From Maricaulis sp. (GTDB lineage: Bacteria; Pseudomonadota; Alphaproteobacteria; Caulobacterales; Maricaulaceae): a stretch of 42,220 nt of DNA. The number at the start of each line of letters is the position of its first letter. Position 1 is the stretch's first letter. The stretch spans positions 1 through 42,220 of the forward strand of contig NZ_JADFAJ010000030.1 of assembly GCF_015665295.1 (NCBI RefSeq). The letters are read 5' to 3'. The notes under the pieces are model-generated. The model was not told where the DNA came from, did no database searches, and was given only the letters and a program-made list of their open reading frames with translations. Below are positions 32,168-41,152 of the stretch, one piece after another. Position numbers and translations under genes: made by a program.

Positions 32168-33814
32168 TCAGGCCTCGCGCAGCCAATGACCGTTGGCGTC
32201 GATGACACCGCCCTCTTCCAGAATCGCCCGCATCGGACGGAGCGCCTCGGCATGGCGCTTCCAGCGCCCGATCGAGCTTGAATAGAGCGGCTGGCGGACC
32301 TGGACCGAGCTGGCTGTGGCAACGCTGCCGGCCTGGTTGTGAAAATCAAGGCAGGCCGGTTCCCAGTCGAGGCCGCAATGGGCAATCAGGCGACGCGCCT
32401 CGCCGTCCAGATCGGCGACGACGTCCTCGTAGGCGATCTCGGTATAGCGATCGGGCGGCAGTGTGGCGGCCCAATGGGCCCGCAGCCGGTCAAAGCCGAG
32501 ATAGTAACGGGCGCAATCCTCCAGATCGTAGGCATAGTTGTAATAGGAGAAACTGGTCGCGAAGAGCTGGCGGTAATTGCTGAGGCAGGCATCGATCGGA
32601 TGGCGCCGCAGGCAGATGATGCGGGCGTTCGGCATCGCGCGATGGATCTGGCCTGCCCAGATGATGTTGAGCGGCATCTTGTCGGTGAAGCGGGGGGCAT
32701 CGCCGGCCAGATCAGCAACACTGTCCTCATAGGCCTCTCCCCAGCGGGTCGCTGCGACACCGCTGGCCGCCGACAAGGTGGCCGCATCCATGACATAGGG
32801 TCCGGGCGTTCCCGCCAGGCGCTTGCCGATCAGCGCGAAACTGGACAATTCCCCGACCGGGCGGATGGCGCTGTGGGCACCGAGAATGCGGTCGACCAGT
32901 GTCGTCCCGGTCCGGGGCAGACCGGTAATGAAGACCGCACGCTCGCTTGGCCATCCGGGCGCCGGGTCGCCACCGGCCCCGCCCCGAATTGCGGCGTCAA
33001 AGAGCGCCGCATCAACCGCGCTGTCATAACCCCGACGCTCGCGCACCCCAGCCTTGGCGCGGCCCAGCCAGTCCAGCGCCTCGCCGTCGCGACCGAGATC
33101 CTCCAGCGTCTTGGCGATGGCGTGACCGAGATGAAGTTGCGCGTCCTCATCATCGCCGGCGCGCGCCGCAAAGGCCGCGACCAGAGCATCCAGACGGTTG
33201 TCGGCCTCGGACTGGCGCTTGAGCCCGACGATGGCTGACAGGGCCCGCACATGGCCCGGTGCCAGATCCAGGGTTCGCGCATAGGCGGTTTCGGCAGCGG
33301 CAAAATCACCGGCGAACTGGCGTGAGGCGGCCAGGTTGTAGTGGTAGTCAGGGCGGGCCGGGTCCTGCTTCACCGCCGCCTCGAACAGACCGATCGCGCC
33401 GGCATGATCGCCAAGTCGGGTGAACACCACGCCGATCGTGTCGAAGGTCAGGGCATCGGGCGGTCCGAGCTGCGCCGCCCGGCGGGCGGCCTCACCTGCC
33501 AGCTTGCGATGATTGAGCGCCAGCAGCGACTTGGCGCGATGGGCCTGAAAACGGGCATCGAGCCCGTTGACCGCAATTGCCCGGTCGAAAATCTCGACCG
33601 CCTTGGCGTGATTGTCATGGGCCGCGGTGAGCAGGCCCAGCAGGAAGAAGGCTTCGGCATTCGGCCCGTGCTGCTGCAAGACCGCCACGCAATGGGCATG
33701 TGCTTCCTGATAGCGCTTTGCCGCGAGGGCGGTGGCGGCGCGAGCCAGACGCGATTCTGCCGTGGCCGTCGCGGTCATGCCGGCATCGCCAGGGCGGGAA
33801 GGACGAAGGGGCAT
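32168..33814 (-). CDS. TPR-repeat sulfotransferase family protein
   Basis: A 548-residue soluble protein. The N-terminal half (about 15-270) is built of tetratricopeptide repeats (AKRYQEAHAHCVAVLQQHGP, NAEAFFLLGLLTAAHDNHAK, GDHAGAIGLFEAAVKQDPA). The C-terminal half is a sulfotransferase: the 5'-phosphosulfate loop ITGLPRTGTTLVDRIL near residue 290 and the 3'-phosphate region ARIICLRRHPIDACLSNY. It would transfer sulfate from PAPS to an unknown acceptor, or be a related protein. The ATG at 33814 is chosen; MTATATAE at 33778 is an alternative, and neither has a clear ribosome site. It is divergent from the TonB-dependent receptor. Confidence 0.85.
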   Translation of the reverse strand: MPLRPSRPGDAGMTATATAESRLARAATALAAKRYQEAHAHCVAVLQQHGPNAEAFFLLGLLTAAHDNHAKAVEIFDRAIAVNGLDARFQAHRAKSLLALNHRKLAGEAARRAAQLGPPDALTFDTIGVVFTRLGDHAGAIGLFEAAVKQDPARPDYHYNLAASRQFAGDFAAAETAYARTLDLAPGHVRALSAIVGLKRQSEADNRLDALVAAFAARAGDDEDAQLHLGHAIAKTLEDLGRDGEALDWLGRAKAGVRERRGYDSAVDAALFDAAIRGGAGGDPAPGWPSERAVFITGLPRTGTTLVDRILGAHSAIRPVGELSSFALIGKRLAGTPGPYVMDAATLSAASGVAATRWGEAYEDSVADLAGDAPRFTDKMPLNIIWAGQIHRAMPNARIICLRRHPIDACLSNYRQLFATSFSYYNYAYDLEDCARYYLGFDRLRAHWAATLPPDRYTEIAYEDVVADLDGEARRLIAHCGLDWEPACLDFHNQAGSVATASSVQVRQPLYSSSIGRWKRHAEALRPMRAILEEGGVIDANGHWLREA

Positions 33815-33985
33815 GAGGCCACCGAATGCTGCAGACGCGAAGCCTGTTCGCAGTCGCAGCGTGTCATGCAGGCAACAGGTTCGGGAGGAAAACAGAATTG
33901 TGACATGAATCCGGCGCCCGGCAATTGCTTTCGTTTCACTCAGAAGATCATGATCAGAACACAAATTCATTCGGAGATTTCAGTC

Positions 33986-36481
33986 ATGCCCGCAAAATCC
34001 AAAGCATCGCTTCGCTCGCGCCTGGCCTGTTCGATCAGTGTACTTGCCCTGCCACTTGCCGGCATGTCAGCGATCGGCTCGGCTCACGCGCAGGACAATG
34101 CCTCATCCTCGCAGGACGTGATTGTCGTGACCGCGACACGCCGGGCCGAAGGCGTGCAGGACATCCCGCTCAACATTGCAGCGATCGGCGGCAGCCAGAT
34201 CGAGGAGCAGGGCTTCGAGGACCTCGCTGATGCCCTCGCCTATGTCCCGGGCATCAACATCGTTGATCGCGGCGGCCGCCAGGGCAATCCGATCATCGTG
34301 CGCGGGCTCAATGCCGACCCGATCAACTCCGGCGACGGCAATAATGACGGTGGCGGCACTGTGGCCACCTATCTTGGCGAGATCCCGCTCTTCATCGACC
34401 TCAAGATGAATGACCTCGAGCGCGTCGAAGTGCTGCTCGGGCCGCAGGGCACGCTCTATGGTGCCGGCACGCTGGGCGGCGCGATCCGCTACCTGCCCAA
34501 CCGGCCGGATTTCGACAGCAACATGCTGCAGATCCGCTCTTCCTTCTATCAGTACTCCGAAGCTGAGAGCCCGTCCGCCGACATCGGTTTCACCTTCAAC
34601 CGTTCGGTGTCCGACACTTTCGCCATCCGCGGCTCGCTCGACGTGCTGCAGGATTCCGGCTTCACCGATTACTCCTATCGCGTGCGCCAGCCGGGCGTGT
34701 CCAACCCGAACCCGGATTTCAATGATCCGGCCGACGTCGCTGCCAATCTCGCTCCGGTCCAGGATGCTGACGGCGAAGATACCCTCTCCGGCCGCATCGC
34801 CGCGCGCTGGGTGCCGGTCGACTGGCTCGACGCAACCGCGACCTATTACTTCCAGCGCCAGGACATTGAAGGGCGCCAGATTTCCTCGCGCCGTTCGCCA
34901 ATCCCGGCTGGCGGATACGAGTCCGGCCTGCGCGTTCTCGAGCCGATCGAGCGCAATAACGAGCTCTTCGCCCTGGAAGTCACCGCCGATCTCGGATTTG
35001 CCGAACTCACCTCGGCGACCGGTTTCGGTCGTTATGACGAGGACGGGCAGCGCGACCAGACGGACCTGCTGATCTCCCTGGAATATTCCTATGAGAGCTT
35101 CCCGAACTTCACCGCCTTCACCCATGAGCTGGGCGAGGACGAGTTCTTCAACCAGGAACTCCGCCTGGTCTCGACCTATGAGAGCCAGTTCAACTGGATC
35201 CTGGGTTACTACTACAACAAGGCCGAGTTCGTGAGCTCTTCTTCGGAGTTCACGCCGAACTATTCCGCCTATGTGAACGACAATTTCGGCTTCGGCCTGA
35301 CCGAGAACCCGACCGATCTGGAGTATTTCTCCACCTCCAACACCCAGCTCACCGAAAGCGCCATCTTCGGCGAGCTCGGCTGGGACATCACCGACCGGCT
35401 CTCGATCACGGTTGGCGGACGCTATTACGAGTACGAGCTGGAATCGGTCTCGACGGTCGACTTCCCGCTGTTCGAAGCGCCGACCTATACGCCGCTCACC
35501 CTCGATGAAATCCGCGACCTCGCCTTTGATCCGGCGCTCGCCCAGTCCGATGACGGCTTCCTCTACAAGTTCAACATCGCCTATGACCTGACCGACGACA
35601 TCCTGGCCTATTTCACGGTGTCGGAAGGCTATCGCATCGGCGCCTCGAACGGCCTTGGCCCGTGCCCGGCATTTGACCCGAACGCGAACCAGGGCGCCTG
35701 CGCCCTCGCACCGGGCCAGCAATACGGTCCCAATCCGGGTGACATCGCCGAGTTCGACGAACGCCAGTACGGCCCGGACCAGACGACCAATTACGAGCTC
35801 GGCGCCAAGACGAACTGGGCCGGCGGAGCGGTGACGCTGAATGGCGCCATCTTCCTCGTTGAATGGACCGACCCGCAGGTCTCATCGGCCACGGTCAATG
35901 CCAATATCCCGATCACGGTCAACGCGGCCGGTGCCGAGTCGAAGGGTTTCGAACTGCAGGGCAGCTGGCAGGTCGCGCACAATTTCGAACTGCGCGGCAC
36001 CTATTCCTTCACCCAGTCGGAACTGACCGCCGATGTGCCCTTCCTGATCCGCACCATCACCCCGCCGGGCTTCGCCTCGGCGTTTGAGGATGGTGAAGCC
36101 GGTGACCGCCTGCCGGGCTCGCCGGAGACCCAGGCCTCGGTCTTCGGTCGCTACACCACCGACCTCGCGAGCGGTGCCCAGCTCAACTACAATCTCGGCA
36201 TTTCCTATACGGGTGACATTCTCACCCGCACCGGTGGCCGGGGCAGCAGCGCGACGCTGGACAGCTATTTCGTGGCCAATGGCTCGATCAATTATGATGC
36301 CGGCAACTGGGGCGCGACGCTCTTCATCAACAATATCGGCAATGAGTATATCGAGACCGGTATTCGTGGAACGTCGCTGTCAAACCAGACCATCAACGGT
36401 CAGACGGTGCGCACCCACTACGCCAATGTCGCCCCGCCGCGGACGATCGGCGTGCGCTTCCACTACCAGTTCGGCGATTGA
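33986..36481 (+). CDS. TonB-dependent receptor
   Basis: An 831-residue outer membrane receptor. Signal peptide about 1-36 (cleavage after AHA), TonB box region DVIVVTATRRAEGVQDIPL, plug domain (about 45-165: GFEDLADALAYVPGINI, PIIVRGLNAD, LERVEVLLGPQGTLYG with the typical GxQGTLYG end) and a 22-strand-type barrel to the C-terminus. It belongs to the large FyuA/OMR-like group in Caulobacterales; the substrate (siderophore, cobalamin or glycan) cannot be decided. The ATG at 33986 follows GGAG by nine bases; an ATG at 33950 is in frame without support. No cobalamin or other riboswitch was found in the 170-base leader. A terminator follows. Confidence 0.94.
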   Translation: MPAKSKASLRSRLACSISVLALPLAGMSAIGSAHAQDNASSSQDVIVVTATRRAEGVQDIPLNIAAIGGSQIEEQGFEDLADALAYVPGINIVDRGGRQGNPIIVRGLNADPINSGDGNNDGGGTVATYLGEIPLFIDLKMNDLERVEVLLGPQGTLYGAGTLGGAIRYLPNRPDFDSNMLQIRSSFYQYSEAESPSADIGFTFNRSVSDTFAIRGSLDVLQDSGFTDYSYRVRQPGVSNPNPDFNDPADVAANLAPVQDADGEDTLSGRIAARWVPVDWLDATATYYFQRQDIEGRQISSRRSPIPAGGYESGLRVLEPIERNNELFALEVTADLGFAELTSATGFGRYDEDGQRDQTDLLISLEYSYESFPNFTAFTHELGEDEFFNQELRLVSTYESQFNWILGYYYNKAEFVSSSSEFTPNYSAYVNDNFGFGLTENPTDLEYFSTSNTQLTESAIFGELGWDITDRLSITVGGRYYEYELESVSTVDFPLFEAPTYTPLTLDEIRDLAFDPALAQSDDGFLYKFNIAYDLTDDILAYFTVSEGYRIGASNGLGPCPAFDPNANQGACALAPGQQYGPNPGDIAEFDERQYGPDQTTNYELGAKTNWAGGAVTLNGAIFLVEWTDPQVSSATVNANIPITVNAAGAESKGFELQGSWQVAHNFELRGTYSFTQSELTADVPFLIRTITPPGFASAFEDGEAGDRLPGSPETQASVFGRYTTDLASGAQLNYNLGISYTGDILTRTGGRGSSATLDSYFVANGSINYDAGNWGATLFINNIGNEYIETGIRGTSLSNQTINGQTVRTHYANVAPPRTIGVRFHYQFGD

Positions 36482-36510
36482 TCCCGGACAGGTGGCAAGC
36501 CTGAAACACG

Positions 36511-36540
36511 AAGAGCCGCGCCCCAGGGCGCGGCTCTTTT
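36511..36540 (+). terminator. rho-independent terminator of the TonB-dependent receptor gene
   Basis: A 12-bp stem (AAGAGCCGCGCC, 36511-36522, with its complement at 36527-36538), a four-base loop and TTTT. The stem is symmetric and may also serve the convergent VWA gene, although the minus side has only a weak T tract. Confidence 0.88.
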
Positions 36541-36564
36541 CATGTCGGCTCCAACAATTGTTGA

Positions 36565-38235
36565 TCAGGGCTTGAAACGCGCCGCGTCGGCCGCCTCGGC
36601 CTGGCTGACCAGGTCGAGAAACTCCGCCCGGTATCCGAACGCATCCGCGCCCATTGCGCCTGCCGCGGTCTCGCGGATCGCGGCCCAGTCATACTCATCG
36701 CCGAGATAGGCATCGCCGCGCAGACGCTGGGCAAAACCGGCAACCGCGATCGAGAAGCGCGCCTCCTGCGGCGCATCCTCGAAATCCATGACCCTGTCGG
36801 CATCGGTCACAGGCCGCTCGATCAGCCGGCTGTCATCCTCGCCCGGACGCTTGTAGCGCAGGCGCAGGAAGCCGAACTCGCCATCGAGGTCCGGCTCGAC
36901 CGCCGCGCCGCCACCATAGCGCAGCGGTTCCATCAGCACGCCTTCCGAACCGGGTGCCGCGATCTCGTAGATGGCGGTCACCGAATGACCCGAGCCAACC
37001 TCGCCGGCATCCACCGCGTCATTGTTGAAGTCAGCGCGGTCCAGAAGCCGCGTCTCGTATCCGATCAGGCGATACTCGGCGACCCGCGCCGGATTGAACT
37101 CGATCTGGATCTTGACGTCTTCGGCGATCGGGAAGAGCGCGGAAAAGCTCTCCTCGACCAGCATGCGCCGCGCTTCCTGGCGGCTGTCGATATAGGCCGC
37201 CGTGCCGTTGCCGGCCTGGGCGATCGTCTGCATCATCTGGTCGTTGTAATTGCCGCGACCAAAGCCCATCACCGACAGGTAGATGCCGCTGTCACGCTTG
37301 CGGGCAACGAAATCCTCGAGCCGCTCATCCTGCGTGACGCCGACATTGAAATCGCCATCGGTGAGCAGCATGACGCGATTGACCGCATCGGCGTCGAAAT
37401 TCTGCTCGGCGAGATCATAGGCCAGCGCCAGGCCGGCACCTCCCGCCGTCGACCCGCCGGCGCTCAGACGATCCAGCGCCCGGTGGATGGTGCGGGCGTC
37501 CCGCGCCTCGGTCGGCGGCAAGACCGCACCGGCGGCCCCGGCATAGACGACCAGGGCAACGGTGTCCTCGGGGTGAAGCTCATCGACCAGCATGTGCATG
37601 GCCTGGATCGCCAGCGGCAGCTTGTCCGGATCATTCATCGAGCCGGAGACATCGACCAGGAAGACCAGATTGGCGCGCGGCCTTTCCTCGGCAATGATCT
37701 CATAACCCTGGATGCCGATGTGCAGGAGCTGGGTTCCGGCATTCCACGGCGTCGGCGTCACGGTCACATGGGTCGCAAACGGCGCTTCCGGCCCCGGCGG
37801 CAGGGCATAGTCATAGTCGAAATAATTGACCATCTCCTCGATCCGTACCGCATCGGTCGGCGGCAGTTGGCCGTTTTCGAGTGAATTGCGGACCAGGGAA
37901 TAGCTCGCCGTATCGACATCGATGGAGAAGGTGGAAACGGGTTCATCGGCGGTGGAGACGACCGGGTTGGGATCGACATCCTCATAGCGCTCGCGATCGA
38001 TGACGGGCTGATCGGGCATGGTGAGATTCGAGACACCGGCAATCGCGTCACTGCCATATGCCGCACTTCGGACGCGAGACCCGGTCACGGTCACCATCTC
38101 GGCCATGGCCGGCGGCGGAGGGGGCGGAGGCGGCGCGGGCGGAGGCGGCGATAATGGCGGCGGCGGCGCGACCGTGGTTGTGCAGGCCGCCAGCAAGGCC
38201 AGGCCTGCGGCACTGATCAAAAGAACGCGTTTCAT
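36565..38235 (-). CDS. VWA-domain lipoprotein (YfbK-like)
   Basis: A 556-residue lipoprotein, lipobox LLAAC (Cys18). A Pro-rich stretch (about 24-42) is followed by AEMVTVTGSRVR, which looks like the start of a TonB-receptor plug. Then come the VWA-N region (STFSIDVDTASYSLVRNSLE, then NGQLPPTDAVRIEEMVNYFD), a VWA domain with MIDAS residues in LVDVSGSM (about 195-199), and a C-terminal DUF3520-type region to the end. E. coli YfbK has this order. Its role is not established. The Mg-binding VWA domain suggests protein interaction at the outer membrane. It is convergent with the receptor gene. Confidence 0.87.
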   Translation of the reverse strand: MKRVLLISAAGLALLAACTTTVAPPPPLSPPPPAPPPPPPPPAMAEMVTVTGSRVRSAAYGSDAIAGVSNLTMPDQPVIDRERYEDVDPNPVVSTADEPVSTFSIDVDTASYSLVRNSLENGQLPPTDAVRIEEMVNYFDYDYALPPGPEAPFATHVTVTPTPWNAGTQLLHIGIQGYEIIAEERPRANLVFLVDVSGSMNDPDKLPLAIQAMHMLVDELHPEDTVALVVYAGAAGAVLPPTEARDARTIHRALDRLSAGGSTAGGAGLALAYDLAEQNFDADAVNRVMLLTDGDFNVGVTQDERLEDFVARKRDSGIYLSVMGFGRGNYNDQMMQTIAQAGNGTAAYIDSRQEARRMLVEESFSALFPIAEDVKIQIEFNPARVAEYRLIGYETRLLDRADFNNDAVDAGEVGSGHSVTAIYEIAAPGSEGVLMEPLRYGGGAAVEPDLDGEFGFLRLRYKRPGEDDSRLIERPVTDADRVMDFEDAPQEARFSIAVAGFAQRLRGDAYLGDEYDWAAIRETAAGAMGADAFGYRAEFLDLVSQAEAADAARFKP

Positions 38236-38336
38236 GGAATCCCCTTCCGGTCCCGAAATCCCTCAAATGGCAGCCTGAAAGCGTTCCGCGACCGCGACAA
38301 GTCGAAACCGGGGCAATTGAAAGGCAGGCGGCACAT

Positions 38337-39040
38337 TCAGCGCCAGATGGGGACAGCACCAATCTCGCCACGGTGTTGCCACCTGGCGGGATGAGGGGTG
38401 CGGGGTCCCGGCCGATGCCGGTTTGGCTATTGTCTTGTGTGGATGGGCACCTCGGGCACCCCGCACACGGAGATTTGGTCAGGGCCGTTACCGGCCCCGT
38501 CTCGAAACCGACAGGGACAAACGGTCGAGCTTTGTGCCGCCGTCCTGCCGATGGCCACGCCGGGTTGGTCTGGCGGTGTTTCCAGGCAACCGGACGAGCT
38601 CCGTCCTCCCAACGCCCCCGGATCACCAATCCGGGCCTCGAGTGACGCGGGACGGGGGGATTATGGGGCGCTCGGGACGGGCAGGGATAAGTTTTGTGAT
38701 TTTTGTTGTCGGCTCACACTCTCCCTCGCCCCCGGGAGAGGGTCAGGGTGAGGGGTAAATCCCGGTGAACGCGGAACAAATCCCCCTCATCCGGCCCTCC
38801 GGGCCACCTTCTCCCAAGGGAGAAGGAAGGCGTGCACAGTGTCGGATAAGCGCGCACTTTTCTTCCCCACGATGTGGGGAAGTGGCCCTCCGTAGCCTTG
38901 GCGAAGGAGGGTCGATGGGACCGAGCGTAGCGAGGAAGGCGAAGCGAGGTGGCCGCAAGCGCGGAAAAGCCCCACCGCCTGCGGCGGCCCCTCCGTCCCG
39001 CCCTTCGGGCGCGACACCTCCCCATGGAATGGGGAGGAAA
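38337..39040 (-). repeat. 0.7 kb intergenic repeat, copy B (inverted partner at 8311-9049)
   Basis: This stretch is the reverse complement of copy A. Shared landmarks in reverse order are CCTCCCC/GGGGAGG with a different loop (39016-39037), TTCCCCAC/GTGGGGAA (38863-38881), CCTTCTCCC/GGGAGAAGG (38807-38826) and CCCGGAT/ATCCGGG (38618-38636). It begins 101 bases upstream of the VWA lipoprotein start and ends four bases from the cinA stop codon. It lacks the 56-bp hairpin of copy A. Together with 38236-38336 this fills the gap between the VWA lipoprotein and cinA. No protein function is supported, although a 117-codon frame is open in both copies. Confidence 0.85.
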
Positions 39041-39044
39041 ATCC

Positions 39045-39827
39045 TCAATCCACCGGATCAATCCGCGCGGTGATCCCCAACGCTTCGACCATCGCCGCGA
39101 TCCGCGCGATCACCTGGTCGAGCTGGTCGGCATCGGTGGCGCGGGCGACGAGGTGGGTGCCGCGCTTGATCTCGCCCGCCTTCACTTCAAGGAAATAGGG
39201 ATAGGAACCGATCGAGACATCGGGGAATTCGGTCGCCAATGCGCCGAGCGCCTCGGCGACATCGCCTTCGCGGAGGTTGTCGCCCTTGACCGAGCGCGAC
39301 TGGGTCACCGCCCCGCCTTCCAGCCGATGATCGATATCATTGAGCATGCCGGCGACGATGGAGGGCACGCCCGCCAGGGTGAAGACATTGCCGGTCTGGA
39401 AGCCCGGCGCGCCGGTCACCGGGTTGGCGATCAGGCTGGCCCCGTCGGGGATGCGCGCCATGCGCTTGCGGCTCTCGGTGACCGGGGTCTGGGTCCTGGC
39501 ATACCAGTCCTCGATGATGGCCAGCGCATCGTCGCGGACATCAATGCCGACGCCAAATGCCCTGGCGACCGCATCGGCGGTGATGTCGTCATGGGTCGGG
39601 CCGATGCCGCCGGTGGTGAAGACATAGTCACAGGCGCGGCGCAGCGCGTTGAGCGCGGCGACGATGGTGTCGGTCTCGTCCGGCACGATGCGGCATTCCA
39701 CGACATTGATGCCGATCGGGGCGAGAAAGCGGGCGATCTGGTTGAGATTTCTGTCCTGGGTGCGACCGGACAGGACCTCATCGCCAATCAGGAGCACCGC
39801 CGCCGTCACCCGTTTGCTCGCCGTCAT
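39045..39827 (-). CDS. CinA-type molybdopterin-binding domain protein
   Basis: A 260-residue protein with the MoaB/MogA-like domain of CinA (about 8-175: AAVLLIGDEVLSGRTQDRNL, VFTTGGIGPTHDDITADAVA, GAPGFQTGNVFTLAGVPSIV). The C-terminal nicotinamide-nucleotide amidase domain of full CinA is absent, so this is the short form common in alphaproteobacteria. It may act as an ADP-ribose or nucleotide pyrophosphatase, but this is not certain. The ATG at 39827 has AAGGAC seven bases upstream; the frame is open to 39923. It is divergent from sfsA with 64 bases between starts, and its stop is four bases from the end of repeat copy B. Confidence 0.9.
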   Translation of the reverse strand: MTASKRVTAAVLLIGDEVLSGRTQDRNLNQIARFLAPIGINVVECRIVPDETDTIVAALNALRRACDYVFTTGGIGPTHDDITADAVARAFGVGIDVRDDALAIIEDWYARTQTPVTESRKRMARIPDGASLIANPVTGAPGFQTGNVFTLAGVPSIVAGMLNDIDHRLEGGAVTQSRSVKGDNLREGDVAEALGALATEFPDVSIGSYPYFLEVKAGEIKRGTHLVARATDADQLDQVIARIAAMVEALGITARIDPVD

Positions 39828-39891
39828 GAGAATCGTCCTTAAATGTCGCCTGGATGAGGATATATGAGCCTGCCGCAGGGAAGTCCAAGCC

Positions 39892-40596
39892 ATGAAATTC
39901 GCAAACCCGCTCATCTCCGGCACGCTGGTGAAACGCTACAAGCGCTTCTTTGCGGATGTCGAGCTGGAGGGTGGCGAGATGGTCACCGCGCATTGTGCCA
40001 ATACCGGCGCCATGACGGGCATCAAGGAACCGGGCCTTCCGGTCTGGCTTTCTCGATCCGACAATCCCAAGCGCAAGCTGAAATTCACCTGGGAGCTGGT
40101 CGAGGCGGAAGGCACGCTGATCGGCGCCCTGCCCAATCTCGCCAATGCGCTGGCCGAGGAGGCCGTCGAGGCCGGCATGCTCGCCGAGCTGACCGGCTAT
40201 GACAGCCTGCGACGCGAGGTAAAATATGGGACGAATTCCCGCATCGACCTGCTGCTGGAAGGGGTCGGCAAGCCGCCCTGCTGGGTCGAGGTGAAGAATG
40301 TCCACTGGCAGCGCGGTCCCGGCATCGCCGAATTTCCCGACGGGGTGACCGCACGCGGCGCCAAGCATCTTGTGGAGCTGGCGGGCCAGGTCGCGGCCGG
40401 CGAGCGGGCGGTCCAGCTTTTCATTGTCCAGCGAAGCGATTGCGATGTGTTGCGGCCCGCCGCCGACATTGACCCGGTCTATGCCCGGACCCTGCGCGAG
40501 AGTGCGGCAGCCGGGGTTGAAGTCCTCGCCTATGCCTGCGACGTCTCACCGGCGGCGGTGACAATCACCCGACCGATGCGCGTGGAGCTGGGATGA
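39892..40596 (+). CDS. sfsA: DNA/RNA nuclease SfsA family protein
   Basis: A 234-residue protein. Family signs are MKFANPLISGTLVKRYKRFF, VTAHCANTGAMTGIKEPG, and a PD-(D/E)XK-type core with NSRIDLLLE, CWVEVKNVHW and PDGVTARGAKHLVEL. SfsA proteins bind nucleic acid and some act as nucleases. E. coli sfsA was first described as a sugar fermentation stimulation gene. Its stop overlaps the following gene in an ATGA. Confidence 0.95.
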   Translation: MKFANPLISGTLVKRYKRFFADVELEGGEMVTAHCANTGAMTGIKEPGLPVWLSRSDNPKRKLKFTWELVEAEGTLIGALPNLANALAEEAVEAGMLAELTGYDSLRREVKYGTNSRIDLLLEGVGKPPCWVEVKNVHWQRGPGIAEFPDGVTARGAKHLVELAGQVAAGERAVQLFIVQRSDCDVLRPAADIDPVYARTLRESAAAGVEVLAYACDVSPAAVTITRPMRVELG

Positions 40597-41072
40597 TGAC
40601 CGACGACTGGAATGGCTGGGACCTGCCGGACGCCTATATCCATCGCATCACGGTCGGGGCGAAGGATATCGACAGTTTCGGCCACGCCAATAATGCCCGC
40701 TATCTGGAATGGGCCGACGAGGCCGCCTGGACGCACTGGTTTTCCAAGGGCGAGGCCTACACGATGGAGGCCTGCGCCAAGGATGATCGCGGCATCGCCA
40801 TCATCCGCACCGAGGCCGACTATCTCGGCCATGTCCGGGTCGGCGACGAGATCGACTGCGCCGTCTGGATCAGCCAGTCCGATCGCCGGCTGCGGGCCGA
40901 GCGGCGCTATCAGTTCCGCCGCGTCAGTGACGGGGCAACTGTGTTTCGTGCCCTGACCAAGGTCGTCTGCTTCCAGCTCTCGACCGGCCGCCCGGCGCGC
41001 ATGACGCCAATCTTTTCAGACCACTATTCCGTACTGCCCTCTGTCGCCGCGGCACTTGTGACTGAAAATTAA
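40593..41072 (+). CDS. acyl-CoA thioesterase (hotdog fold, FcbC-like)
   Basis: A 159-residue single-hotdog-domain thioesterase. The catalytic loop is DIDSFGHANNARYLEWADEA, typical of the 4-hydroxybenzoyl-CoA thioesterase/YbgC group, and the strands IIRTEADYLGHVRVGDEIDC, RLRAERRYQFRRV and RALTKVVCFQ follow. It cleaves an acyl-CoA to free acid and CoA; the natural substrate is unknown. The ATG at 40593 overlaps the sfsA stop; the next codon at 40596 is also ATG. GGAG lies upstream within sfsA. Confidence 0.9.
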   Translation: MMTDDWNGWDLPDAYIHRITVGAKDIDSFGHANNARYLEWADEAAWTHWFSKGEAYTMEACAKDDRGIAIIRTEADYLGHVRVGDEIDCAVWISQSDRRLRAERRYQFRRVSDGATVFRALTKVVCFQLSTGRPARMTPIFSDHYSVLPSVAAALVTEN

Positions 41073-41085
41073 CAAACCACCGACG

Positions 41086-41113
41086 TTGTACGTCACCCCG
41101 CCCCCCCTATAGT
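41086..41113 (+). promoter_or_regulatory. predicted sigma70-type promoter of the M28 peptidase gene
   Basis: TTGTAC (41086-41091) and TATAGT (41108-41113) are spaced by 16 bases, 39 bases before the start codon. The spacer contains a seven-C run. A CtrA-like TTAAC half-site at 41069 is too incomplete to call. Confidence 0.5.
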
Positions 41114-41152
41114 CCAGCCAGACACCAACACCTCTTTGGGGGAGGCTTTTAC

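Noticed and set aside
33815-33985. Possible cobalamin or other riboswitch before the TonB-dependent receptor
   Set aside because: None of the conserved core boxes were found; only a short ordinary leader.
34103-35722. 539-codon open frame antisense to the TonB-dependent receptor
   Set aside because: It lies wholly over a clear receptor barrel, has no ribosome site and its protein is a low-complexity Arg/Val/Glu/Gly shadow typical of GC-rich antisense frames.
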